From CAZSAT01 sp964604675 (GTDB taxonomy: Bacteria; Myxococcota_A; UBA796; CAJQPC01), in NCBI GenBank assembly GCA_964604675.1, contig CAZSAT010000152.1:1-15786 (forward strand): 15,786 nt of DNA, given 5' to 3'. Shown piece by piece: positions 5,410 through 10,592 of this stretch (position 1 is its first letter; every line of letters begins with the position of its first letter). The translations under genes and the position numbers were made by a program. A model generated the notes under the pieces. The model was given only the letters and a program-made list of their open reading frames with translations. It searched no databases and was not told the DNA's origin.

Positions 5410-5419
5410 TTTTGAAGTT

Positions 5420-5815
5420 ATGAGAGATAGATACTACTTCTATTCGGAAACCACCCACGAGAGCCGCGAGGAGGCTCGCCGCAAGGCCGTGGGTCGGGAT
5501 GGTATCCAAAACCTCTGCCAGCAATGGCAGGTGCTTGGGTTCGGCGTGGTCTACTGGATCACAGAGAGCGGTCGCGAGTGGGAGCTCGACGATTGGGAGC
5601 GCGATGAATTCGCCAAGGGGTTGTTTACCGCAGAGTGTACTCACTGCGGTGAGGAGGGTGTTTATGTCGATCACCATTCGATCGAAACGGTCGAGCGGTG
5701 CAGCAAATGCACCAAGTACGACATGGACGACTCCATGGACGGGGATCACGAATCCGCATTGGCCAGTGCTGGCTTCGGCACCGACGAGGATTATGGCTGC
5801 TACGGGGAATACTAA
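5420..5815 (+). CDS. Acidic zinc-ribbon-like protein, 131 aa
   Basis: The start is the full AGTTATGAGAGATAG module. The protein opens MRDRYYFYSETTHESREEARR with a helix to about residue 45, then a Trp-rich region (VVYWITESGREWELDDWERDEF). A treble-clef or ribbon-like pair follows: CTHC at about residues 73-76 and CSKC at about 94-97, 17 residues apart, likely to bind zinc. The C-terminal 35 residues are very acidic. The Cys pairs suggest a nucleic-acid or protein interaction module; the acidic tail could mimic DNA, which is speculation. GC content is higher than in neighbouring genes. It is followed after 6 nt by another Cys-pair protein, with which it is probably cotranscribed. Confidence 0.78.
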   Translation: MRDRYYFYSETTHESREEARRKAVGRDGIQNLCQQWQVLGFGVVYWITESGREWELDDWERDEFAKGLFTAECTHCGEEGVYVDHHSIETVERCSKCTKYDMDDSMDGDHESALASAGFGTDEDYGCYGEY

Positions 5816-5821
5816 AATCTC

Positions 5822-6007
5822 ATGAAACAGGAACACCGACACACGAAACCAATTCGCGGCAAAGACCCAACTTTTGCTGAAGAAGAATTGAACGAAGAAA
5901 AAGAAAAAGAGGTCTGCCCACAGTGCGGCGGCTACGGCGGCGGCTCATGGAACGGCAGCGACTCACCATTCCAAAATTATATGCCTTGCTATAAATGCGG
6001 GTTGTAA
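5822..6007 (+). CDS. Small zinc-ribbon-like protein, 61 aa
   Basis: A charged N-terminus (MKQEHRHTKPIRGKDPTFAEEELNEEKEKE) precedes VCPQCGGYGGGSWNG and MPCYKCGL at the very end. The two CxxC pairs, with the Gly-rich stretch after the first, recall the zinc-binding repeats of DnaJ-type proteins, and a single zinc site is likely. The start lies 6 nt after the previous stop, without a ribosome-binding sequence or separate promoter. The TAA stop (6005-6007) is supplied by repeat element 4 and follows directly after the last Cys-Gly-Leu, so the natural end of the gene coincides with the element boundary. Confidence 0.72.
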   Translation: MKQEHRHTKPIRGKDPTFAEEELNEEKEKEVCPQCGGYGGGSWNGSDSPFQNYMPCYKCGL

Positions 6008-6080
6008 GTCCTTGATTACCAAGGGGTTACGCGGCGGGGGCAGGGGCCGAGACGTAAGTCCTTGATAGTCAACAACTTAC
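6004..6080 (-). repeat. Double-palindrome element, copy 4
   Basis: 27-bp palindromes at 6004-6030 and 6054-6080, with a 23-bp core (6031-6053) whose complement contains CCTGCCC, so this copy is inverted relative to copies 1-3. It supplies the stop of the upstream gene. AT-rich DNA without genes follows to 6198. Confidence 0.9.
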
Positions 6081-6198
6081 GACAGCCAAAAAATATTAAA
6101 TCAAAATTTTTATATAATTATAATATTACTATATTTGCGTTATTTGCTATTATTCTATTTCCCTCCTGTGCGTGTACAAATATTTATGTATTTTTTGC

Positions 6199-6227
6199 TT
6201 GCTTTTTGTGAGAAATTATGAGAGGAT
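6199..6227 (+). promoter_or_regulatory. Promoter, 6-nt (leaderless) class, for gene at 6234
   Basis: TTGCTT (6199-6204), 17-nt spacer ending TATGA, GAGGAT (6222-6227), then 6 nt to GTG. It has the same form as the promoters at 9601 and 12262, and places the transcript start on the first base of the start codon. Confidence 0.55.
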
Positions 6228-6233
6228 ATTCCT

Positions 6234-6359
6234 GTGAGAGAGAAAAAGAACAACGCGAAACTTCGCAAGCTGGTTCCCTTCAATACTGGCACTCGTGTTC
6301 ATCGTCCCGCAAAGGGTAAAGGCTCTTACATAAGGAGAAATAAATATGCAAAGCACTAA
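6234..6359 (+). CDS. Small basic protein with GTG start, 41 aa
   Basis: A GTG-initiated frame gives MREKKNNAKLRKLVPFNTGT followed by RVHRPAKGKGSYIRRNKYAKH, very basic and Gly/Lys-rich, like small nucleic-acid or ribosome-binding proteins. Three points support it: a leaderless-class promoter exactly 6 nt upstream, an N-terminus like that of the protein at 11847 (MREKKG), and a 14-nt overlap with the next gene, the same arrangement as at 13455-13468. A competing ATG at 6218 would give a 33-residue Ser/Glu-rich peptide in another frame without a suitable promoter, so I prefer the GTG. It carries the AAGGAG of the next gene inside its own coding sequence. Confidence 0.55.
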   Translation: MREKKNNAKLRKLVPFNTGTRVHRPAKGKGSYIRRNKYAKH

Positions 6360-6786
6360 TATTATCGTGCAGAGGAACGGTTCGGCTTGGGCCGTTGGAA
6401 TCCAAGGTAAAGACAACGAAGCTCTAAAGTATGAGTTCTTCGGTTGGTATAATCACGGCGCGGCTGCTTGCGAGGAGCCGAATTGGATAGGCGAAACCTT
6501 TTTCTGGTTTTGGTCTAACTCAAAGAAGTTGAGAGACGCAATATTCTCAAGGACACTAATGAGAGTCCTAAACGAAAGTAGTGATACTTTTAAGGGTGTT
6601 CGCGGCGGCGTTTACCCTCATGTTGAAGGACTAACGCAAGAGGCTTGGGAAAAGATTGATTTCAATTCGTCTTTCTCTTTACTTCCCCCAAGGACTCAAT
6701 ACTTCCACCGCATTGCTTCGTCGCACGACATGGAAGCAAGCCGTCCAGATTACGAGTCCAACGATTACGAGTTGGCCGAAAGGTAA
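6346..6786 (+). CDS. Hypothetical phage protein, 146 aa
   Basis: The protein opens MQSTNIIVQRNGSAWAVGIQ, a likely beta hairpin, then has many aromatics (YEFFGWYNHG, WIGETFFWFWSNSKKL), a helix (LRDAIFSRTLMRVLNES) and an acidic C-terminus (EASRPDYESNDYELAER). I recognise no family. Unusually for this window it has a good Shine-Dalgarno sequence, AAGGAG about 9 nt before the ATG, because it lies inside a transcript rather than at its 5' end: it overlaps the 41-codon gene at 6234 by 14 nt. It is the last plus-strand gene and is followed by a terminator at 6809-6834. The contrast supports the view that only 5'-proximal genes use the near-leaderless start. Confidence 0.78.
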   Translation: MQSTNIIVQRNGSAWAVGIQGKDNEALKYEFFGWYNHGAAACEEPNWIGETFFWFWSNSKKLRDAIFSRTLMRVLNESSDTFKGVRGGVYPHVEGLTQEAWEKIDFNSSFSLLPPRTQYFHRIASSHDMEASRPDYESNDYELAER

Positions 6787-6808
6787 ACTCTTAAACTATA
6801 ACGAAACA

Positions 6809-6834
6809 AGCCCACCGTTTCCGGTGGGCTTTTC
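6809..6834 (+). terminator. Rho-independent terminator
   Basis: AGCCCACCG (6809-6817), loop TTTC, CGGTGGGCT (6822-6830), then TTTTCC. It ends the plus-strand genes. A second hairpin (AACTCC-TTGC-GGAGTT, 6844-6859) lies at the stop of the convergent minus-strand gene. Confidence 0.85.
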
Positions 6835-6857
6835 CTTGGCGTCAACTCCTTGCGGAG

Positions 6858-7094
6858 TTAATTCTTCACCATAGATATTACGCCATCATAGCGGAAAGAG
6901 CGGGGAGCTTCGCGGTTATAGCAATAAGCACGAAACCCAACCTCATCTTGACCCTCGCCAATGTTGCCAAAGGTCTGATCTGTTTTTGGTTTGGAGATTT
7001 CATATATCCCCCTGTTCCCGTTCTTTTTACGGTAAACCAATGTGAACCGAGGCTTCAAAAACCTCGCCATCTTTTTTATTATACTTTTTAGCAT
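6858..7094 (-). CDS. WYL/SH3-like small protein, 78 aa
   Basis: The core sequence FTLVYRKKNGNRGIYEIS is followed by VGFRAYCYNREAPRSFRYDGVISM. This last segment resembles the end of WYL domains and related SH3-like barrels, where a GFRAYC-x-R-x-RSFR-x-D-x-I pattern is typical. WYL domains are ligand- or nucleic-acid-sensing modules of regulators; stand-alone copies occur in phages. It has no DNA-binding helix-turn-helix. The start may be 7094 or the Met at 7070 (MARFLKPRF), which directly follows TATAATAAAAAAG. It lies 22 nt downstream of a 20-codon hydrophobic frame (7117-7179) and may share its transcript from the promoter at 7191-7219. It converges on the plus-strand terminator. Confidence 0.65.
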   Translation of the reverse strand: MLKSIIKKMARFLKPRFTLVYRKKNGNRGIYEISKPKTDQTFGNIGEGQDEVGFRAYCYNREAPRSFRYDGVISMVKN

Positions 7095-7116
7095 CTTATG
7101 TTTTTTTCGTTTTTAG

Positions 7117-7179
7117 TTATAGTTTCGTTTGATAATGGTATATCAAACCCGCAAGGAGTAACAACAATAATGTTCCCAT
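7117..7179 (-). CDS. Candidate micro-membrane peptide, 20 aa
   Basis: This 20-codon frame encodes MGTLLLLLLAGLIY followed by a short polar tail with His, Gln and Lys. The N-terminal 14 residues form a single short membrane segment. Its ATG lies 11 nt after the TAGTAT box of a strong class promoter (7191-7219), the same layout that marks the starts of verified-looking neighbours, and nothing else starts there. It may be a real small membrane protein or a leader peptide for the WYL-like gene downstream. The leucine run uses TTA, TTG and CTC/CTT rather than one repeated codon. Length alone gives little statistical support, so confidence is moderate. Confidence 0.45.
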   Translation of the reverse strand: MGTLLLLLLAGLIYHYQTKL

Positions 7180-7190
7180 TTGCAGAAAGC

Positions 7191-7219
7191 ATACTATCAC
7201 ACTTTTGCTGTTTAGTCAA
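7191..7219 (-). promoter_or_regulatory. Promoter, 11-nt variant, for frame at 7179
   Basis: TTGACT (7214-7219), 17-nt spacer ending GTGTGA, TAGTAT (7191-7196), 11 nt to the ATG. The TAA stop of the GP88-like gene (7212-7214) touches the -35 box. Confidence 0.8.
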
Positions 7220-7979
7220 GGCTTTTCGATATAGGCGCATGGGTGTTAGCGTACCCCTTGAACCCCTTTTTCTTGTTTGCAGCCAATGCCTTACTGGCTG
7301 TACTCCCTGACGGCTGTGAGCCGTGGATTAACAAAGCGAAATCGTCTGTCCCGAAAATCGCCAACTCATCGGTGTGGTCGGTGTCTAGGCCGAGCGCGTC
7401 AACCTCATCTTGGCTGAAAAATACCTTCGCGCTTTTTACATTAGTCGAAGGAATTAAGTTGTCATACTTTCCACCACGGGAACAAGTGAAAACAAAGTTG
7501 CTTGGCAATCCCTTGTGTTCGTCCAGATACTGCGCCAAAAGTTTGACGCTTTTCGTGTAGGCGTAGAAACGGACTCGGGGAAACATGGCGGCAACCTTCA
7601 TCCATGCCCTAAAATAATTATAATTGAAGAAGTCGCCACCGATATGCACACGGAGGATACCGCCGACCCGCTTCAATGCTTGAGGCAAGCTGTCGGCAAT
7701 GAGTTTCACTTTTTCGGCCACAGACTTGGCCCCTTTTAAGAGGTCGAAGTTATGCCAACGAGCTTTCCGCACAGAAGGATAACGCGCTTCATCCATCGCC
7801 GCATAGCAACGGAAAGTCTGACCATCAACGGGAGTCTGTTCGTCCATGATCTTGCCGGTCATCTTGTCGGCAAAAGTCTTACAATTAACGGCTCCGGGGC
7901 AAGTGTACCCGCTAGGCAATGAGAAATGCCAAATCCCTTTGAGCTTCGCGTTTTCGTAGTTGAATTTCAGCGTTTGCAT
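7212..7979 (-). CDS. GP88-like phage/plasmid protein, 255 aa
   Basis: The pattern resembles the GP88 family of phages and plasmids: an N-terminal FSLPSGYTCPGAVNC, then FRCYAA-MDEARYPSVRKARWHNF, a central LRVHIGGDFFNYNYFRAWM, FYAYTKS, and FVFTCSRGG. The family is Cys-rich; here Cys occur in CPGAVNC, FRCYAA and FTCSRG, with a conserved GGDF-like turn. Its biochemical role is not established as far as I know. I take the start as the fourth codon (MQTLKF, 7979) because an upstream ATG at 7988 overlaps the -10 box, and 7979 lies 7 nt after TAGTAT. The message would then be essentially leaderless. The stop merges with the next promoter. Confidence 0.65.
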   Translation of the reverse strand: MQTLKFNYENAKLKGIWHFSLPSGYTCPGAVNCKTFADKMTGKIMDEQTPVDGQTFRCYAAMDEARYPSVRKARWHNFDLLKGAKSVAEKVKLIADSLPQALKRVGGILRVHIGGDFFNYNYFRAWMKVAAMFPRVRFYAYTKSVKLLAQYLDEHKGLPSNFVFTCSRGGKYDNLIPSTNVKSAKVFFSQDEVDALGLDTDHTDELAIFGTDDFALLIHGSQPSGSTASKALAANKKKGFKGYANTHAPISKSLD

Positions 7980-7986
7980 GTGAAAC

Positions 7987-8015
7987 ATACTATCACACTT
8001 TTGGCCACTTTACAA
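7987..8015 (-). promoter_or_regulatory. Promoter, leaderless-type, for gene at 7979
   Basis: TTGTAA (8010-8015), 17-nt spacer ending GTGTGA, TAGTAT (7987-7992), 7 nt to the ATG. Confidence 0.7.
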
Positions 8016-8085
8016 GCAAAAAAATCATTTTTTTTGCTATAGTTTTGGCTTGACACTAAAAAGAAGTGACGTTTTAGCTTGACAC

Positions 8086-8162
8086 CTAAGTCATTGATAC
8101 CCAATGGTTTACGACTCGTGGCCAGCCCCCCGCGCGTAAGTCCTTGATAGTCAGTGACTTAG
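8086..8162 (+). repeat. Double-palindrome element, copy 5
   Basis: 27-bp palindromes at 8086-8112 and 8136-8162, with a 23-bp core (8113-8135) reading GGCCAGCCCCCCG. It has one change (CCAGCCC) from the CCTGCCC of the others, so the plus orientation is probable. Its right arm supplies, on the minus strand, the TAA stop of the gene ending at 8159. Confidence 0.85.
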
Positions 8163-8353
8163 AACACAGACTCCTCGCTGCGCTCGTACCCCGCCTCCTC
8201 CAAAATTAAAGGAATGAGATTTATATGATTTGGGTTTTCAAATAATAAGGCGTGACTTGTTTGCCAGTCTGGTCGCCATGCTATTTGGTATCGCGTGACT
8301 TGATAATCGTTTCGATTTTTTGTATCAAAAACAGTTACAGAATATTTTTTCAT
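8159..8353 (-). CDS. Hypothetical small protein, 64 aa
   Basis: It reads MKKYSVTVFDTKNRNDYQVT, then RYQIAWRPDWQTSHALLFENPNH and LIPLILEEAGYERSEE. An N-terminal beta hairpin followed by a strand and a C-terminal helix fits a compact alpha/beta fold, but I recognise no family. It lies downstream of the DUF932 gene, from which it is separated by a strong GC hairpin (8379-8414). There is no Shine-Dalgarno sequence; TATAAAATATAA immediately precedes the ATG and might act as a weak -10 for a leaderless message. The TAA stop is formed by the right arm of repeat element 5, the third gene in the window to end this way. Confidence 0.65.
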   Translation of the reverse strand: MKKYSVTVFDTKNRNDYQVTRYQIAWRPDWQTSHALLFENPNHINLIPLILEEAGYERSEESVF

Positions 8354-8378
8354 TTATATTTTATAGAGGAAGGAAAGA

Positions 8379-8414
8379 CCCCGCCGAAGGAGAAAGATAA
8401 AGCCTTCGACGGGG
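8379..8414 (-). terminator. Possible terminator or processing hairpin
   Basis: On the minus strand CCCCGTCGAAGG (8414-8403) pairs with CCTTCGGCGGGG (8390-8379) around a 12-nt loop, followed by TCTTTCCTTCC. The tail is pyrimidine-rich but not a clean U run, so termination may be partial, with read-through into the small gene at 8353. Confidence 0.55.
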
Positions 8415-8427
8415 CGAGACACCGCCT

Positions 8428-9324
8428 TTAAGCGGAGATGACGATTTCGTCTTGCTTCTTCTCTTTTGGCTTGGCCGAAAAGAGACTAAACTTGCCAGAG
8501 TCCAAACGCATTTCGCTGAACTTGCCGAGCAAAGCCTTGTCAACTTTGCTTGAATACTCCAACCGATTCCCCGAAACCTCATGGGTGAGATATTGAGTCG
8601 AGGCGTTGTAGAGTGAGTATAGGTTCCGAGCCTCATCCTCTTGGTAGGAGGGAGTATTCCAGATGTTAGCTATACCAGCGCGAACAACCTCCGAAATAAT
8701 CTTCTTTTCGGTAAGGTTCTTTAGGATGTTCGTGCCTTGGTCTTGAGTCAAGGAAACTTGTGACAGTTTACCAAGGTGAGCAACGGACGACTCGAACTTC
8801 TCGATACAGCCAGAGATTGCATCACGGATGAACGAAATGTCCACTTGTAAGGAATGCTTTTTAGTCATTCCCTGTTCCTGCGTTAAGGAAGTCATGCCGT
8901 TAGTGCAAACCAAGCGAAGCATCCCAACCGATAAGGACACGCGACAAGAGCGGTCATAAGAGTTGTTGACCGTTAACCTCATGCCAACCACATCCCCCTT
9001 TTCCCGATTCGCCCTCGGAACTTCGCGAGTGAAGTTTTTGAAGGTGAATCCACCGTACATACGCGAACCATCGCGCACACAGTTGATCTCCTCGTCGTAT
9101 TCGCCAAGGCTTTGGCCATGAGACTCGACTGCCTCCTTTACCGCTTCGATAACATCGCCGTTTTTAACGATGCCGTACTTTTCCGAACTAACACCGATGA
9201 CTTTGTTGTTGTCGGTGCGTTGGATGCCGAACCAGCCCGAAGGTGTGCCGTCAGCGGCTTTAAGGGCGGTGTGTTGAACTCCGAAGGAGTAGTTGTCCGA
9301 TGTAGGTCTTGTTGTTCTAGCCAT
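8428..9324 (-). CDS. DUF932 phage/plasmid-like protein, 298 aa
   Basis: This resembles the DUF932 (phage/plasmid-like TIGR03299) family, whose function is not established. Landmarks are GWFGIQRTDNNKVIGVSSEKYGIVKNGDVIEAV (residues about 31-63), MYGGFTFKNF, LTVNNSYDRSCRVSLSVGMLRLVCTNGM, and a helical C-terminal half with many polar residues. The SYD-x-S...G...RLVC-x-NG block is characteristic. Members are common in plasmids, phages and near defence genes. It is unlike its neighbours in having a roughly 38-nt leader between promoter and ATG, A-rich and without a Shine-Dalgarno sequence. The leader includes CTATAACTAAA, related to the loop sequence of the small RNA at 12591-12753. Confidence 0.8.
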   Translation of the reverse strand: MARTTRPTSDNYSFGVQHTALKAADGTPSGWFGIQRTDNNKVIGVSSEKYGIVKNGDVIEAVKEAVESHGQSLGEYDEEINCVRDGSRMYGGFTFKNFTREVPRANREKGDVVGMRLTVNNSYDRSCRVSLSVGMLRLVCTNGMTSLTQEQGMTKKHSLQVDISFIRDAISGCIEKFESSVAHLGKLSQVSLTQDQGTNILKNLTEKKIISEVVRAGIANIWNTPSYQEDEARNLYSLYNASTQYLTHEVSGNRLEYSSKVDKALLGKFSEMRLDSGKFSLFSAKPKEKKQDEIVISA

Positions 9325-9368
9325 TTTTAGTTTTGTTTAGTTATAGTTCTCTCAATCAAAGAAAGTAT

Positions 9369-9397
9369 ATCCTATCACAGTTTTGATTAAATGTCAA
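9369..9397 (-). promoter_or_regulatory. Promoter for DUF932 gene
   Basis: TTGACA (9392-9397), 17-nt spacer ending TGTGA, TAGGAT (9369-9374). The ATG lies 44 nt downstream of the -10. The TGA stop of the upstream gene (9394-9396) lies inside the -35. Confidence 0.85.
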
Positions 9398-9594
9398 TCT
9401 TTTTCTGTCTCAAAATCAATAATACTTACAAGATTTTCGGTTATAGCTTCCCGAAGTTTTGTCATCTCGCTGTTGCCTTGCGCGTCTTCCCTTGTGTCGA
9501 TCTCGCGGGAAACGCTGCCAGCAATATATCCTTTGCCGTAAAAAAAGTCATCCATAGCGTTTCCGACACACTCTCTAATAGTTTCAATTTCCAT
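9394..9594 (-). CDS. Hypothetical acidic helical protein, 66 aa
   Basis: It reads MEIETIRECVGNAMDDFFYG, then KGYIAGSVSREIDTREDAQGN and MTKLREAITENLVSIIDFETEKD. The first and last thirds are amphipathic acidic helices with a flexible Gly/Ser-containing centre. I recognise no family. The ATG is 6 nt after the -10 (GATGAT), which places the transcript start on the A of the ATG, a strictly leaderless message. It does not carry the ATGAGAGAT tag. The stop TGA is embedded in the TTGACA box of the DUF932 promoter. Confidence 0.72.
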   Translation of the reverse strand: MEIETIRECVGNAMDDFFYGKGYIAGSVSREIDTREDAQGNSEMTKLREAITENLVSIIDFETEKD

Positions 9595-9600
9595 GCGGAT

Positions 9601-9629
9601 ATCATCTCACACTTTTGTAAAAAAGTCAA
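9601..9629 (-). promoter_or_regulatory. Promoter, 6-nt (leaderless) class, for gene at 9594
   Basis: TTGACT (9624-9629), 17-nt spacer ending GTGTGA, GATGAT (9601-9606), then ATCCGC and the ATG. Confidence 0.78.
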
Positions 9630-9664
9630 GAAAAAAAAGAATAAAACTCAAAAAAGTTCAGTGC

Positions 9665-9741
9665 GTAAGTCGTTGAGTACCAATGACTTACGGCCGGGGG
9701 GCAGGCGCCGGTGCGTAAGTTACTGACTATAAGGGGTTTAG
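9665..9741 (-). repeat. Double-palindrome element, copy 6
   Basis: 27-bp palindromes at 9665-9691 and 9715-9741 (the right one is the most diverged), with a 23-bp core (9692-9714) whose complement has CCTGCCC. Inverted relative to copies 1-3. It lies between a terminator and a promoter, exactly at a transcription-unit boundary. Confidence 0.88.
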
Positions 9742-9747
9742 GTTAAG

Positions 9748-9790
9748 AAAAAGGCCCCGAACAATCCAAAGACTTAAATTGTATGGGGCC
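9748..9790 (-). terminator. Rho-independent terminator
   Basis: On the minus strand GGCCCC (9790-9785) pairs with GGGGCC (9758-9753), extended by ACAAT/ATTGT inside, and is followed by TTTTTC. It ends the unit that contains the structured RNA and the lysine-rich protein. Confidence 0.88.
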
Positions 9791-9812
9791 AGAACTAGAA
9801 AAACTCTAGCTC

Positions 9813-10076
9813 TCAGGAGAGTATTTGCCGAATTTGGCCTCTGTATTTATTGATAGTTGAAGCTGTCTCGCTATGCGAGGCAATTCTCTTTAAAGTGTCA
9901 CTCGTAACACTCTCGATGCGTCTCCTCAAGGTAGCCTTGATGGAATCCACGCTTTTAGCATCGCTGATTTTGATGCTGCGAGTTTTCTTTTTCTTCTCTG
10001 CCTTTTTCTTTAAATGTTTTGTTTTCATCTTTTCTTCTTTTTCAAATGCTTTTATTAACTCTTCAAAGTTATCCAT
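9813..10076 (-). CDS. Lysine-rich small protein downstream of the structured RNA, 87 aa
   Basis: After a short acidic start (MDNFEELIKAFEKEEK) comes a long cationic helix (MKTKHLKKKAEKKKKTRS). A second half follows with regularly spaced basic and hydrophobic residues (IKATLRRRIESVTSDTLKRIASH, ending KYRGQIRQILS). Such composition is typical of RNA- or DNA-binding proteins. It starts 14 nt past the last stem of the structured RNA and ends before a strong terminator, with no promoter of its own, so RNA and protein probably share one transcript. A functional link (the protein binding the RNA) is an attractive inference, not shown. No Shine-Dalgarno sequence; the leader is T/A-rich. Confidence 0.65.
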   Translation of the reverse strand: MDNFEELIKAFEKEEKMKTKHLKKKAEKKKKTRSIKISDAKSVDSIKATLRRRIESVTSDTLKRIASHSETASTINKYRGQIRQILS

Positions 10077-10089
10077 GTATTAAAATAAA

Positions 10090-10557
10090 ATGGTGGTTGG
10101 ACTAATTGTTTACCAACACCTTTTCAGTACCCAGAAAACAATGTTTCTATCTACCTACTTCGGACTCCCCCACGGTTTTCCTCTGCCACTAGGCCGTTGT
10201 ACTTCCCGCAGTTGCTGCGTTATCCCTTTGGGAGGGATTATTCCGCCACACCGATCTCTCTCCGTCGAGAGAGAAAATTGAATGAGTTGCTGCCGCACCA
10301 CCAACAGTAAAACGGGCGCGAGAGGTAATTAGAAACTCGCAGGGGTATTTAACTCCGTCAACTCAAATTTTACAAAGAACTCGGTCGCTTTTACGAGGTG
10401 CTACCTCTAACTAGGGGCTACCCTAGATGCGACCTAAAGGGTCAGGGGTTGATTAGCATTGTATTCCTACCCTAATCTTTTAAGTCTGCCCTGCCAGACT
10501 CTCCCGTTCGGTTACCCAAACAATAACCTATGAACATGTATATTCCCCGAAAGGAAT
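10090..10557 (-). ncRNA. Large structured noncoding RNA, about 470 nt, family unknown
   Basis: No substantial reading frame covers this 470-nt stretch on the minus strand, while hairpins are dense. In 5'-3' order: TATTCC/GGAATA at the very 5' end; GGTTA/TAACC; AGTCTG/CAGACT; GATTAG/CTAATC; GACC/GGTC; a three-way junction closed by GGTCGC/GCGACC that holds CTAGGG-TAGC-CCCTAG and GAGGT-AGC-ACCTC; GCGAG/CTCGC; TCTCTCTC-GACG-GAGAGAGA; ATCCCT/AGGGAT; CGCAG-CAA-CTGCG; GTTGG/CCAAC; and a possible long-range TGGTGGT/ACCACCA (10303-10297 with 10097-10091). It has its own class promoter (10564-10592). Size, ornate structure, a phage setting and a tRNA 1.4 kb away recall the large ornate phage RNAs (ROOL, GOLLD). 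I cannot confirm membership; no tRNA-like end (tmRNA) or RNase P core was found. Confidence 0.72.
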
Positions 10558-10563
10558 AAAAAC

Positions 10564-10592
10564 AGTCTATCACACTTTTGCTTCAATGTCAA
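10564..10592 (-). promoter_or_regulatory. Promoter for the structured RNA
   Basis: TTGACA (10587-10592), 17-nt spacer ending GTGTGA, TAGACT (10564-10569). It predicts a start near 10557, directly at the first hairpin. It lies inside the 3' end of the upstream gene, whose TGA stop is part of the extended -10. Confidence 0.85.

Noticed and set aside
5375..5842. Long antisense frame (155 aa) opposite the zinc-ribbon gene
   Set aside because: It mirrors a GC-richer real gene with promoter, tag start and Cys pairs; its own start has no promoter.
6218..6319. ATG at 6218 in TTATGAGAGG, resembling the shared tag
   Set aside because: No -10 lies 10 nt upstream; the TATGAGAGGAT here is better read as the extended -10 of the leaderless GTG gene at 6234. 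The resulting 33-residue peptide is not protein-like.
8049..8089. Two plus-strand TTGACA boxes (8051 and 8080 areas) in a short direct repeat
   Set aside because: Neither has an acceptable -10 at 16-18 nt on the plus strand, and no plus-strand gene follows.
10090..10557. Structured RNA as tmRNA, RNase P RNA or 6S RNA
   Set aside because: No T-loop (TTCRA) or tRNA-like 3' domain, no complete RNase P core motifs despite a GAGGAAA near 10181, and no single long hairpin with central bubble as in 6S RNA. The terminal ACCACCA is not enough for a tRNA-like end.
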